A stretch of 64,000 nt of DNA, from positions 62,001 to 126,000 of the forward strand of contig JAJEAN010000002.1 of NCBI GenBank assembly GCA_022822725.1. The letters are read 5' to 3'. Origin of the DNA: Candidatus Latescibacterota bacterium (GTDB lineage Bacteria > JAAXHH01). Shown here in pieces: positions 53,080-61,985 of the stretch. How positions within the stretch are numbered: the first letter of the stretch is position 1; every line of letters starts with the position of its first letter. The notes below the pieces were generated by a model, which was given only the letters and a program-made list of their open reading frames with translations, did no database searches and had not been told where the DNA came from. A program made the translations under genes and the position numbers.

Positions 53080-53886
53080 ATGAAGGGCCCACGCCTCCCC
53101 TACCGCTACGATCACTACACCTGGGTCGAACTGAAGGAGAAAGTCGAGGATCAGCCCGTCGTCATCCTGCCCGTCGGGTCCACGGAGGACCACGGCTACC
53201 ACATGCCCCTGGACGTGGACACCTTCCTGGTGAGCAGCGTGTGCGAAGGCGCCGCGAAACTCATCCCGGACGAAGTGCTGATCCTGCCGGCCCTGCCCTA
53301 CGGGTTCGAGGACCACCACATGGACTTCCCCGGGACGATCACCGTGCGGGACGACCACCTGCAGGACTTCGTCGTGGACATCACCCGTAGCGTGGCCCAC
53401 CACGGCTTCAACAAGATCCTCATCGTCAACGGCCACGGCTCCAACGCCACCATCCTGGAGACGGCTTCGCGCCGTACGGTCATCGAGACCGACGCCCACT
53501 GCGGGACCCTCAACTGGTGGAGTGTGGCCCAGTCCAAGCTCTGGGAGATCGGCGATTCCGAGCTACAGTCCCACGCCGACGAGATCGAGACCTCGGTCTA
53601 CCGCTACCTCAACGACGACGCGATCCAGATGGACAAGGCGGTGCGGGAGGTGAAGATCCCCGTGTCGAAATACTACTGGCGGGGCTGGATCCGCGGCAAG
53701 GGCGCTTCGCCCCTGCGCATGATGGACCAGTGGTCCCGGATCTCCGATTCCGGCGTCATCGGCGACGCCACCGTCGCCACCGTGGAGAAGGGCGAGGCAC
53801 TCTACCGCGCGGCCTCGGAGGAATTGGCCGGCCTGATCCGTGAATTCCGCGCACTGCCCATCGAGCCACGGGTGGACCGGCACTGA
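53080..53886 (+). CDS. Creatininase family protein
   Basis: A 268-residue metal-dependent amidohydrolase of the creatininase/MftE group. The metal motif PVGSTEDHGYHMPLDVDT lies near 31-48, with Glu, His and Asp ligands, followed by IVNGHGSNAT near 115-124 and the HADEIETS Glu near 167. Members open lactams such as creatinine or the formamidopyrimidine ring of riboflavin precursors, or cleave peptides. It is the last gene of the plus-strand cluster and could hydrolyse a cyclic amide made or used by the flavin enzymes; that is inference. Confidence 0.92.
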   Translation: MKGPRLPYRYDHYTWVELKEKVEDQPVVILPVGSTEDHGYHMPLDVDTFLVSSVCEGAAKLIPDEVLILPALPYGFEDHHMDFPGTITVRDDHLQDFVVDITRSVAHHGFNKILIVNGHGSNATILETASRRTVIETDAHCGTLNWWSVAQSKLWEIGDSELQSHADEIETSVYRYLNDDAIQMDKAVREVKIPVSKYYWRGWIRGKGASPLRMMDQWSRISDSGVIGDATVATVEKGEALYRAASEELAGLIREFRALPIEPRVDRH

Positions 53887-53934
53887 CGCGTGGCCGATGT
53901 TCTGGTCGCCGGCCCAACCCCCTGGAGTATCCCC

Positions 53935-55947
53935 ATGAAGCGCGCTGTAGGCATAGCCGCACGATCCGGGTCCGCCATCGGCCGGACGCTGAAGCGGATG
54001 GCCCCGGATCACTGGATGAAACGCTGCATCTACGCGGGGCTGGTCCTGGCGGGTTTCTCCTTCATGGTCCCGTGGTTCGGCTGGCCGTCGGTCGTCCTCC
54101 TGGCCGCCGGTGTTTTCTATTACACGTGGAAGGCCTTTTCGGGGCTGCGGAACCAATTGCTGTGGAAAGTGCGGAACCGTATACTCGTCGTCTTCCTCTT
54201 CGCCGGCATCGCCCCCCTGTGCATCGCCTCGGCCATCAGCATACTCGTCGGATGGCTCTGGATCGGCACCCTGGGCACCAACCTGGTCACCCGCCATATC
54301 GAAGAAACCGTCGACCGGCTCGACCAAATACCGGTCGACATGCAACTGGCCCTGCTGAGGACGGCTTCGGAAGACGGACCGCCTTTCGCCGGGATCGTGG
54401 ACGAGACCCTGCGGGACAATCCCGATCTCACCGGCCTGTCGATCAGCGTATTCGAGGATGGCCGGCCGGTGCTTGCCGCACCCCCCTTCGATGCGCCGGG
54501 AACCCTCCCGGACTGGCTGCTCCGGGAAGACCATTTCGCCGACGTAGTATTCGACAGCCTGGCCGACGGTCCCGCCGCGCTGTCCTTCCGCGCCGGCACC
54601 GCGATCGAATTCCACGGACGGAACCTGTACGTCCTCTCCTACAAGCCGCTGGGCGAGGTCTACCGGACCAGGATATGGGAAGACCTGGGCACGCAGGTCG
54701 CGTTTCGGTCAGGACCGGTCGATTACGAAGAGGTCACCGTCTACGATCCGCTGTCATCGGAAGTGGAAAGGTCGCGGCTGCCGGTCCTGGGGGCGCAACA
54801 CGTTCCGTGGGCCGCTTCATTCTCCGTCAGGTCCTGGCATTCGGGGGAACAGGACATTGCGATCCTGGGTCTGGATCTCGATCCGGCACACATTTTCGAA
54901 GCAACCGTCACCGGAGACATGCTGCTGTCCGGTTTCCCTCCGCTGTTTTTCGTCGTCATCGCCCTGTGCGCCGTATTCGTCTGCTTCGAAGTGATCTCCT
55001 TCATGATCGGACTGCTCGTCTCACGGCGGATTACCTCGGCGGTGCGCGGCCTGTACGAGGGTACGGAAGCCATTCGGGCCGGCAGGACGGACTTTCGCGT
55101 GGAAGAAACGACGCGGGATCAGCTTGGTGAACTCGGCCGTTCCTTCAACACCATGGCGCAGAGCATCGAGATTCTGATGAATGAAGAAAGGGAAAAGGAG
55201 CGCATCGAGACGGAACTGTCCATGGCCCGGGAGGTGCAGGCCCGTTTCATCCCCAACGTGCCGCCGCGGCGGGGTCCCCTCGAGCTGGCCGGCGCCTGGA
55301 TCCCCGCCCGCACGGTCAGCGGAGACTACTACGATTTCATCGAGCACCGGGACCGGATGCTGGATATCGTGGTCGGCGACATCTCGGGCAAGGGCATATC
55401 GGCGGCGCTCATGATGGCCGGCCTGCAGGCGTCCCTGCGGTCCCAGGCGCTGGACCCCGCGCTGGAGGGCAGCCCGGACCGGCTGTCCAGGCTGATGGCC
55501 CGCCTCAACGTCTACCTGTGCCACAGCACGGCGCCGGAACGATTCGCCACGGTATTCATCTGCACGTACCACGTGGAGACGTCCCGGCTCAACTACTGCT
55601 GCGCCGGGCACAATCCACCCCTGCTCCTGCGCAGCGGCAGCGATGATGTCGCGCTGCTCGAAAGCGGCGGATACCCGATCGGGTTGTTCCCGGAAGCGGA
55701 ATTCGAGGAATCCTCCGTCAGCGTCGACCCGGGCGATCTTTTCGCGGTCTATACCGACGGCATTACGGACGCGCTCAACAGGGAGGATGAAGACTTCGGA
55801 GAAGCGCGCCTTCGCCGGGTCCTTTCACGAAACCGCGACCGGTCCAGCGAGGAGATCCTGGAACGGATCCTCGCCAACGTCCGCGACTTTTCTCTCGGCG
55901 TGGAACAGTTCGACGACCAGACCGCCGTCATCGGCCGCGTGCGCTGA
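53935..55947 (+). CDS. Membrane-bound SpoIIE/RsbU-type serine phosphatase
   Basis: The 670-residue protein has helices near 23-60 and 75-115, an extracytoplasmic sensor region (about 115-330), another helix near 335-360, a HAMP domain (SRRITSAVRGLYEGTEAIRA) near 362-415, a short coiled coil (EREKERIETELSMAREVQAR) and a PP2C/SpoIIE domain: SGDYYDF near 462, VVGDISGKGISAALMM near 480, AVYTDGITDALN and FDDQTAVI. Such proteins dephosphorylate anti-anti-sigma factors in stress pathways. No partner switch genes are present nearby. The ATG at 53935 has GGAG 8 nt upstream. Confidence 0.93.
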   Translation: MKRAVGIAARSGSAIGRTLKRMAPDHWMKRCIYAGLVLAGFSFMVPWFGWPSVVLLAAGVFYYTWKAFSGLRNQLLWKVRNRILVVFLFAGIAPLCIASAISILVGWLWIGTLGTNLVTRHIEETVDRLDQIPVDMQLALLRTASEDGPPFAGIVDETLRDNPDLTGLSISVFEDGRPVLAAPPFDAPGTLPDWLLREDHFADVVFDSLADGPAALSFRAGTAIEFHGRNLYVLSYKPLGEVYRTRIWEDLGTQVAFRSGPVDYEEVTVYDPLSSEVERSRLPVLGAQHVPWAASFSVRSWHSGEQDIAILGLDLDPAHIFEATVTGDMLLSGFPPLFFVVIALCAVFVCFEVISFMIGLLVSRRITSAVRGLYEGTEAIRAGRTDFRVEETTRDQLGELGRSFNTMAQSIEILMNEEREKERIETELSMAREVQARFIPNVPPRRGPLELAGAWIPARTVSGDYYDFIEHRDRMLDIVVGDISGKGISAALMMAGLQASLRSQALDPALEGSPDRLSRLMARLNVYLCHSTAPERFATVFICTYHVETSRLNYCCAGHNPPLLLRSGSDDVALLESGGYPIGLFPEAEFEESSVSVDPGDLFAVYTDGITDALNREDEDFGEARLRRVLSRNRDRSSEEILERILANVRDFSLGVEQFDDQTAVIGRVR

Positions 55948-55965
55948 GCGGTCCGCAGGCCCGGA

Positions 55966-58900
55966 TCACCGCGCCGCTTCTTCCTCGGCTTCGATATCCG
56001 TCTCCAGCCCGCGGGCGTACTGCTCCAGCCCGTAGGCGTACTGCTCCAGCCGGCAGAACACGTTGACCAGACGCATCTGTTCCACGGTCCTGCACGGGGC
56101 CTCCAGCAGTCGTGGATTGAGGATGACGATGGCCAGGCACTGCGCCCGCGAGACGGCCACGTTGAGCCGGTTCCGGCTGAACAGGAACTCCATGTGCCGG
56201 GGCAGGTCCTCGGCCGTGGACGTCACCATGGAGACGAGCACCACGGGCGCTTCCTGCCCCTGGAACTTGTCCACCGTGCCCACCCGCGCGCCGTCAGGCA
56301 ACACCGACCGCAGGTGGTTGACCTGCACGTTGTAGGGCGAGACCACCAGGATGTCCGACTCGGCCAGCGTACGGGTCCCGCCGCGGCCGTCCGCGAAGGA
56401 CTGCCCCAGCAGGTCCTCGTAGCAGGCCCTGACGACCCTGCCCTCCGCTACGCTTTTCTGGGAACATCCCACGTGATCCGCCGCGATCATGACGATGCCC
56501 TCTTCGGGGAGTTCCGTCTTCTCCAGCAACAGCCTGCGCCGCGTGGTTTCGGGATGGTTCTCCAGCCTTCTGTCGTAGAAAGCGTCGGAAACGAACCGGC
56601 AGATACTCGGCTTGAGGCGCCAGGTCGTCCCCAGGAAGATGCCGCGGTCGGCAGGAATGGTGTCCCTGCCCTGCAGGAGATATTCCAGGACCGACATGCC
56701 GGCCTCGCCCGGATGGATGCCTTTCATGGGTTGGCCCAGCTGCATCTGGTCGCCCACCAGGACGATGTTCGTGGCCGACGACGACATGCCCACGACGTTG
56801 GCGGTCGACACCTGTCCCGCTTCGTCGATGAAGAGGTAGTCCAGGCAGTCGGCGATACGTTCGTCGGAAAACAGCCACGCAGTCCCGGCGTAGAGGTTCG
56901 CATCGCGTTTGATGTCCCCGACGCTGTCGACGTTCGTAACGAACTCCCCTTTGTAGACGCTGTCCGGATTGCCCCCGCTGCTCTTCTTGACGCCACGGAA
57001 GGACACGCCCCGGTCCCGCGCTACCTTGACGACCATGTCCAGCAGGTTGTGGATGGCCTGGTGCGCATTGGACGCGATGCCGACGCTATGCCCTCTCTCG
57101 ATCAGCGCGACGATGAGATGACCGCTCGTATAGGTCTTGCCGGCGCCGGGCGGACCCTGGATGAAGAGATAGCTGCGGTCGAGATTCTCCACGGCATCCA
57201 GGTAGCCGTTTATCCCTTCGCTGCCGGGCTCGACGATCGGTGCGCCCGGGATCCGTCCCCTGATCCGGGGGATCGCCCGGCGAAGCAGGTCCGTGGCGGC
57301 CCGCGGGGTCTTCGCGTCCCGGATGAACCGCTCCGCATGGCGGTAGATCCCCTCCCGGATGACCTTCGCGTTTACAGGTCCGCCGGGACCGATGGAAGCG
57401 ATTGAAGGCAAAGGCTGTACGCGCGGCCCCTGCCTGACCCGGACGATTTCGCGCGATTCGCTGATCTCCTGGATCGTACCGGCCCTGTCCATGGTCTGCG
57501 CATTCGCGACCTGGTCTCCGGTCTTGAGTTTGAAGTCCTGGGGCGGGAACCGGAATGTGTATACCATCGATCTTTTGTCCTGTACGGGTGGCTCCCCCGA
57601 CTTTTCCAATCCCCCCAGACACTCCACGTCCTCGATCAGTTCATCCGTCGTCTTGTCGCGGCGTTCGAAGGCGGCCCACCATTCGGGCTTGGCCTCCCGA
57701 TTGTGGAACTCCAGCAGGTCCGCGACACGCCGGCCGTCTTCGGGCGGGTCCTCCTCGAAAACGCCCAACCTGCGCTGGCAGTCCTCGCACTCGATCTCCC
57801 ATTCCTTGCGAGCCGGCGTCGCCGCAGCGGCCTCCCCGCCGCTTACGTGCCCGCTGCTTCCGTGCCCGCCGCTTCCGTGCCCGCGGAACCAGGACGTATG
57901 GTCCGGCCGGAGCGTCACCAGCCAGTCGCGCAGCTTCCACGTAGAAACGCAGTCCTCTTCGTTGTATTCGGCGATTTGGCGCAGGAGATCGTCATCGCCG
58001 GCCTCCTGCCAGCGGTTGTACACGACGACGCTGTCCGCGGCCGTCGCCACCTCGCCGCTTCGCTGCATGTAAAAGGTCTCGAGGTTCTTCAGCGAGTACC
58101 GGGGCTCGGAGGTCCGGATGCTCTCCCGAACGACCAGGTAGAGGTCGACGAAACGCTCCTGCCGCAACAGGTTGTCGAGTTGTTCCTCGCAGGTCCCGTA
58201 TCGGCCCGCCAGCCTTTTCAGGGCCGTGGTCTCGTAGTGATTGTAGTGGTAGATAAAGGCCGAGGGATACTGTCTCAGGTGGGCGTCCAGAAAGGCCATG
58301 AAGTCGCCGAAGGCCTGCCTTTCCTGCCCGTGGTCATGGGCCCAGAAGGTCTTGAAGGCCGGACGGCCATCCGTCACGGCGACCACACCGAAGAGATATT
58401 CCAGCCCGCCGGGATACAGCGGATCGCCTTCCATGTCGAAGAACAGGTCGCCCCGGTCGGGCGCGGGCAGCCGCGACAGTCCCTTCCCCTCATCGAACGC
58501 GAGCAGTTCCCACGCGTCCTTTCCCGTCTTCGCCTTCCCGTACTGCAACGCGGCCTGGGCGCGAAGCCGCGCGAGCCCCTCCCGGCTCATGTCGGCAATC
58601 GGCCGGTTTTCATCCAGGCGGGCGAGGTCGGACAACGTGTTGATGCCGGCGTTTCTCAGCGCGGCGATCTGGGTCTTGCGGATATTGGCCACGCGGGAAA
58701 GGTGGTCGTCCTCTTCCCAGCGCTGGGCGCAGACGTCGCGCCAGTGGCAGTACGTGCAGTGGGCGCAGGGATCGGGATTCGTATCGGAGGGAGGCGCCGC
58801 GATCCATGCCTCGAAGCGCCGGCGCGCCAGGGCATAGTAATAGTAGAAATCATCCACCCTGAAACGCTGTTCCTGCCCGTCTCCCAGCAGCAGGTACGTG

Positions 58901-59394
58901 TACTCAGGCCGCAGTTCCTGCACGCTTTCCAGCAGGTCGGCGTATACGCAGAGCTGTATGAGGTAACCGGGCGTGGCCTTCTTCGCCAGCTTGGTATCCA
59001 GTACTTCGTAACTGTAGTCCCCGAGCACGGAAGGCCGGGGACAACGGACCAGGAAATCGGCATCGCCGCGCCAGGGCTCCCGGTGGAGTACGGCCTGGAA
59101 TATGACGTCCACGCCGGCTTCCATGGCCGACCGGGTCGCGGCCGCACGGTCCCCAAGCGCTCCGTCCCGGTCGATTTCAACGATGTCCCGCCCTTCGGCC
59201 CTCAGCCGCTCCAAGTAGGCATTCTCGTGTTCCAGGCCCTTGCGCTGCAACAACGCCATGGTCTCATCGTCTTCCGCCTTCTCCAAATCCTCCACCAGGC
59301 TCCGCATATCGAGATAGGTCGCGTGGCGGCAGCCCAGGTAGTTGACCAGGTCCGTCGCGGAAAACCGGTAGCCGCCGTCGTCTGTTCTTTGCAT
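55966..59394 (-). CDS. Cas4/RecB-like nuclease (TM0106 type)-RNase H-like-SF1 helicase fusion
   Basis: The 1142-residue protein has three parts. Residues about 1-225 are a PD-(D/E)XK nuclease of the TM0106/Cas4 type: LGCRHATYLD near 20, EVLDTKLAKK near 130, IQLCVYADLL and the cysteine cluster CAHCTYCHWRDVC near 210-222, fitting an iron-sulfur cluster. Residues about 310-500 are an RNase H-like exonuclease fold (FFDMEGDPLYPGG, EYNEEDCVSTWKL). The rest is a Upf1/DNA2-like helicase: QGPPGAGKTYTSG near 744, LFIDEAGQV near 850, LVGDQMQLGQP, and DKFQGQEAPVVLVSMV. A DNA repair or defence role is inference. The ATG at 59394 follows GGGAG; the longer frame overlaps the next gene. A heptad repeat lies at the C-terminus. 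Confidence 0.9.
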   Translation of the reverse strand: MQRTDDGGYRFSATDLVNYLGCRHATYLDMRSLVEDLEKAEDDETMALLQRKGLEHENAYLERLRAEGRDIVEIDRDGALGDRAAATRSAMEAGVDVIFQAVLHREPWRGDADFLVRCPRPSVLGDYSYEVLDTKLAKKATPGYLIQLCVYADLLESVQELRPEYTYLLLGDGQEQRFRVDDFYYYYALARRRFEAWIAAPPSDTNPDPCAHCTYCHWRDVCAQRWEEDDHLSRVANIRKTQIAALRNAGINTLSDLARLDENRPIADMSREGLARLRAQAALQYGKAKTGKDAWELLAFDEGKGLSRLPAPDRGDLFFDMEGDPLYPGGLEYLFGVVAVTDGRPAFKTFWAHDHGQERQAFGDFMAFLDAHLRQYPSAFIYHYNHYETTALKRLAGRYGTCEEQLDNLLRQERFVDLYLVVRESIRTSEPRYSLKNLETFYMQRSGEVATAADSVVVYNRWQEAGDDDLLRQIAEYNEEDCVSTWKLRDWLVTLRPDHTSWFRGHGSGGHGSSGHVSGGEAAAATPARKEWEIECEDCQRRLGVFEEDPPEDGRRVADLLEFHNREAKPEWWAAFERRDKTTDELIEDVECLGGLEKSGEPPVQDKRSMVYTFRFPPQDFKLKTGDQVANAQTMDRAGTIQEISESREIVRVRQGPRVQPLPSIASIGPGGPVNAKVIREGIYRHAERFIRDAKTPRAATDLLRRAIPRIRGRIPGAPIVEPGSEGINGYLDAVENLDRSYLFIQGPPGAGKTYTSGHLIVALIERGHSVGIASNAHQAIHNLLDMVVKVARDRGVSFRGVKKSSGGNPDSVYKGEFVTNVDSVGDIKRDANLYAGTAWLFSDERIADCLDYLFIDEAGQVSTANVVGMSSSATNIVLVGDQMQLGQPMKGIHPGEAGMSVLEYLLQGRDTIPADRGIFLGTTWRLKPSICRFVSDAFYDRRLENHPETTRRRLLLEKTELPEEGIVMIAADHVGCSQKSVAEGRVVRACYEDLLGQSFADGRGGTRTLAESDILVVSPYNVQVNHLRSVLPDGARVGTVDKFQGQEAPVVLVSMVTSTAEDLPRHMEFLFSRNRLNVAVSRAQCLAIVILNPRLLEAPCRTVEQMRLVNVFCRLEQYAYGLEQYARGLETDIEAEEEAAR
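56002..56053 (-). repeat. 21-nt coding tandem repeat at the helicase C-terminus
   Basis: Two full 21-nt copies (56002-56022, 56023-56043) and part of a third encode LEQYAYG/LEQYARG just before the acidic tail. Confidence 0.85.
57841..57885 (-). repeat. 15-nt coding tandem repeat in the nuclease-helicase linker
   Basis: Three 15-nt copies encode a Gly/His/Ser-rich run (HGSGG/HGSSG type) between the RNase H-like and helicase parts. Confidence 0.85.
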
Positions 59395-59456
59395 GGAGGG
59401 TTGTCTCCCGATGATGACTGCGGAAATGCGAGCGCGGGCCGGTGTCGCGGCGAGTT

Positions 59457-61985
59457 TTATGTAGCGACCGTCCGTGCGCCGCTCCACGTCGCCGCGCACG
59501 ACGCGACGACATAGCAGGCCGCCGCCGCCGTTACCGTGAGCACGAATCCCCACTGCATGGCGAGGATCATGGCCAGTGGCGAGGCCAGGACGGAAGCGCA
59601 GCCGTTCACGCCCCAGGCCCAGGGTACCAGTGCGGCGGACCGCGTCCCGAACCATCGCAGCCCCAGCGGGAAGGGCAGCCCCATGGCGAAGGCCACGGGT
59701 GCGATCAGGACGAGTACCGCGACGAGACGGAGTCCCAGCGGCCAGGCGCCTCCGTACAGCGCGAGGAGGATCAGGCCCGTGAATACGGGGATGGCCAGGA
59801 CCGCCGGTATCATGGCCAGCCTGGCCAGCGAAACGCCGGGCAACGCGGCGATGCGATCCGCCGTCAGACTGCCCAGGCCCGAGCAGAGCAGAAAGCCCCC
59901 CACGGTGGCCGCGCCCCCGATCACGGGATCGCCCAGCAGGCGCTGGATGCCCGACAGAAAGGCAATTTCCAGCACCAGGTAGGCCAGCCCGACGGCCAGG
60001 AAATACACCGCGGCAATCGACCTTCCGGACGCCCTCCGTATGTCGGCGCGAAAAAAGAAGGGCAGGAGCGTCAGTACCAGGCCCGCGCACGTTACGATGA
60101 CGGCGGTGGACAGGACGAAGAGAAAGGCCAGCTCCGACCTCAGCAGCCACCCCGCGCCATAGGCCCGCCGGAAATCGGGCAGGGCGCTCAGTTTCCCGAA
60201 GTTCCCGAAGAAGGGGCGGTCGTCGGTGGCCGGCCGGATGTCGAAGGGCCACTCGTCGAAGAACCGGGCGGTTTCGCCCGGGTCCCCGGACAACAGCCTT
60301 CGCATCACGTGGTACAGGTAGTCGCCGTCTTCCCCCGGCGGTCCGGGTAGCTCGTCGGGACGGTTCAGTTCGCCGGCTGTTATCCCCTCGAAATACACCG
60401 GGGTCAGGTTCCGCTCCGCGGCCAGGTCCCGCAGCCGGCGGATCTCCCCTTCCCGCCAGGGCCTTGGCCGGACCATGGTGCAGACGCCCAGGAAATCCCG
60501 GACCATGGCGATGTGCGCACCGGGGCGGGACGGCCCGGCGGACCGGGCGATCCCCGGCTGTTCGAGGGCCGCGACGACCGTTGCCGCGATCTTCGCGTTG
60601 TCCCGGGGCGGCAGCTGTATCCCGCGGGACACGTGGAGGATGCCGTCCGGTGACAACCGCCGCAGGGCGGCCGCCACGCCTTCCACCGTCATGAGATGAT
60701 CCTGGTTCAGCCCTTCCAGTCCGCCCGCGGACGCCGACCAGGACTCCATGCCCGCCAGCTGGATGAGGTCGTAAGAACCCCGCGTCCCTTCGAGGAAGGC
60801 CCGGGATTCAACGGAATGTAGCGCGACGTCCGGCAGGTCGAACACCATGCCGCCTTCGTCTTCCAGGGGACCGGCCAGGAGGCCGGACAGCACCCGGTTC
60901 GACTGCACGACGTCAACCGCGGCCGCGCCTTGCCGCCGGGCCAGCCAGATGTTGCCGCCGCCGACCTCGTCCAGCAGCAGTATCCTGGGACCGGATGGGA
61001 CCAGGCCATAGGGCAGGGCCATGAGCGTGCCGTCCAGCGCCTCCGCCTGTTCCGGCCGGTCGATGCGCAGAAGGGAACCGGCGCGGTGACCGTCCACGAC
61101 GATCGACGCCATGGAAGGCGGCACGCGATCGTCAGTCATGAAGGCCATGTCGTGAAAGGCATCGCTGCCGAACGCCTCCACGACCCCCGACGGGCCGACG
61201 GCACGGGCCAGCTTCCCGGCCTGCCCGTTCTCTTCGAGCCGCTCCACGTAGGCCAGGTACTTGTCGTCGTCCACGCGGATGGTTGGCGGATAGAGCAACG
61301 CCAGCAGCGCACCGGTCAGCACGGTCAGCACGGTCAGCACGGCCAGAACGGCAAGTCCACTCGCGGCAGCCAGCCCGGCGCTCGGTGCCCGCCGGCCGCC
61401 GCGGTATGCCGCGGCCAGGACCACGGCCCCGGTCACGTAACCCAGCCAGGCGGGATCCACGAAGTACATGACTATGGTCACGCCGACCGCGCCGGCCGCA
61501 CTGCCGATGAGGCTCGACGCGTAGACCGCGGACATCCGTTCCCCTGCGGACATCAGCGCCAGTCCGGTGGCGGTGGCACCCAGGGCGAAGGGAACGGTCA
61601 GCAAGGCCCAGTATCCCGCCCACCAGGCCAGTTGCCCGACGATCAGACCGGGCAGGAAACGGCCGGTTACGGGCAGGAGCTGCGCGGCCTGGAGCATGAG
61701 GGGAATGGAGATCGCCGTGAGCAGGACCAGTACGGGAAGGGCCGTATGCCGGTGCCGGACGATGAAACGGCGCCATAGCGACAGGATCGCGCCGCTCATG
61801 CCGAAGCCGAGGAGCGCGATGGTGATGACGAGGAAGGCGAAATGGTACCAGCTCGCGTACTGCAGGACGCGGATGAGCCCGATTTCGAAGGCGATGACGC
61901 CACAGGACACCAGGCCGGCCGCCCGTACGAGATATCCCGCCGGGAATCCCCTGGGCGTATCCGCGCTTCCGGTTCCCGACGTCAC
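59457..61985 (-). CDS. Membrane spermidine-synthase-like protein
   Basis: The 842-residue protein has about six N-terminal helices, a cytoplasmic spermidine-synthase-like domain (ILLLDEVGGGNIWLARRQGA near 330, YDLIQLAGMESW, DHLMTVEGVAAALRRLSPDG), and about seven C-terminal helices ending in the family motif PWAWGVNGCASVLASPLA. Proteins of this architecture are widespread and uncharacterised; polyamine synthesis is not established. The central domain keeps a Rossmann layout, but the usual GGG-D-G region is altered. It begins at GTG 61985 overlapping the pcm stop (GTGA). A 9-nt repeat encodes LTV units near residue 220. Confidence 0.87.
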   Translation of the reverse strand: MTSGTGSADTPRGFPAGYLVRAAGLVSCGVIAFEIGLIRVLQYASWYHFAFLVITIALLGFGMSGAILSLWRRFIVRHRHTALPVLVLLTAISIPLMLQAAQLLPVTGRFLPGLIVGQLAWWAGYWALLTVPFALGATATGLALMSAGERMSAVYASSLIGSAAGAVGVTIVMYFVDPAWLGYVTGAVVLAAAYRGGRRAPSAGLAAASGLAVLAVLTVLTVLTGALLALLYPPTIRVDDDKYLAYVERLEENGQAGKLARAVGPSGVVEAFGSDAFHDMAFMTDDRVPPSMASIVVDGHRAGSLLRIDRPEQAEALDGTLMALPYGLVPSGPRILLLDEVGGGNIWLARRQGAAAVDVVQSNRVLSGLLAGPLEDEGGMVFDLPDVALHSVESRAFLEGTRGSYDLIQLAGMESWSASAGGLEGLNQDHLMTVEGVAAALRRLSPDGILHVSRGIQLPPRDNAKIAATVVAALEQPGIARSAGPSRPGAHIAMVRDFLGVCTMVRPRPWREGEIRRLRDLAAERNLTPVYFEGITAGELNRPDELPGPPGEDGDYLYHVMRRLLSGDPGETARFFDEWPFDIRPATDDRPFFGNFGKLSALPDFRRAYGAGWLLRSELAFLFVLSTAVIVTCAGLVLTLLPFFFRADIRRASGRSIAAVYFLAVGLAYLVLEIAFLSGIQRLLGDPVIGGAATVGGFLLCSGLGSLTADRIAALPGVSLARLAMIPAVLAIPVFTGLILLALYGGAWPLGLRLVAVLVLIAPVAFAMGLPFPLGLRWFGTRSAALVPWAWGVNGCASVLASPLAMILAMQWGFVLTVTAAAACYVVASCAATWSGARTVAT
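61313..61348 (-). repeat. 9-nt coding tandem repeat in a membrane segment
   Basis: Four copies of cggtcagca (the last diverged) encode repeated LTV/LAV triplets inside a hydrophobic stretch of the membrane protein. Confidence 0.85.

Noticed and set aside
59395..60252. N-terminal extension of the nuclease-helicase frame
   Set aside because: It overlaps the next gene in another frame, and its translation is Arg/Gly/His-rich without structure; the domain starts right after the ATG at 59394.
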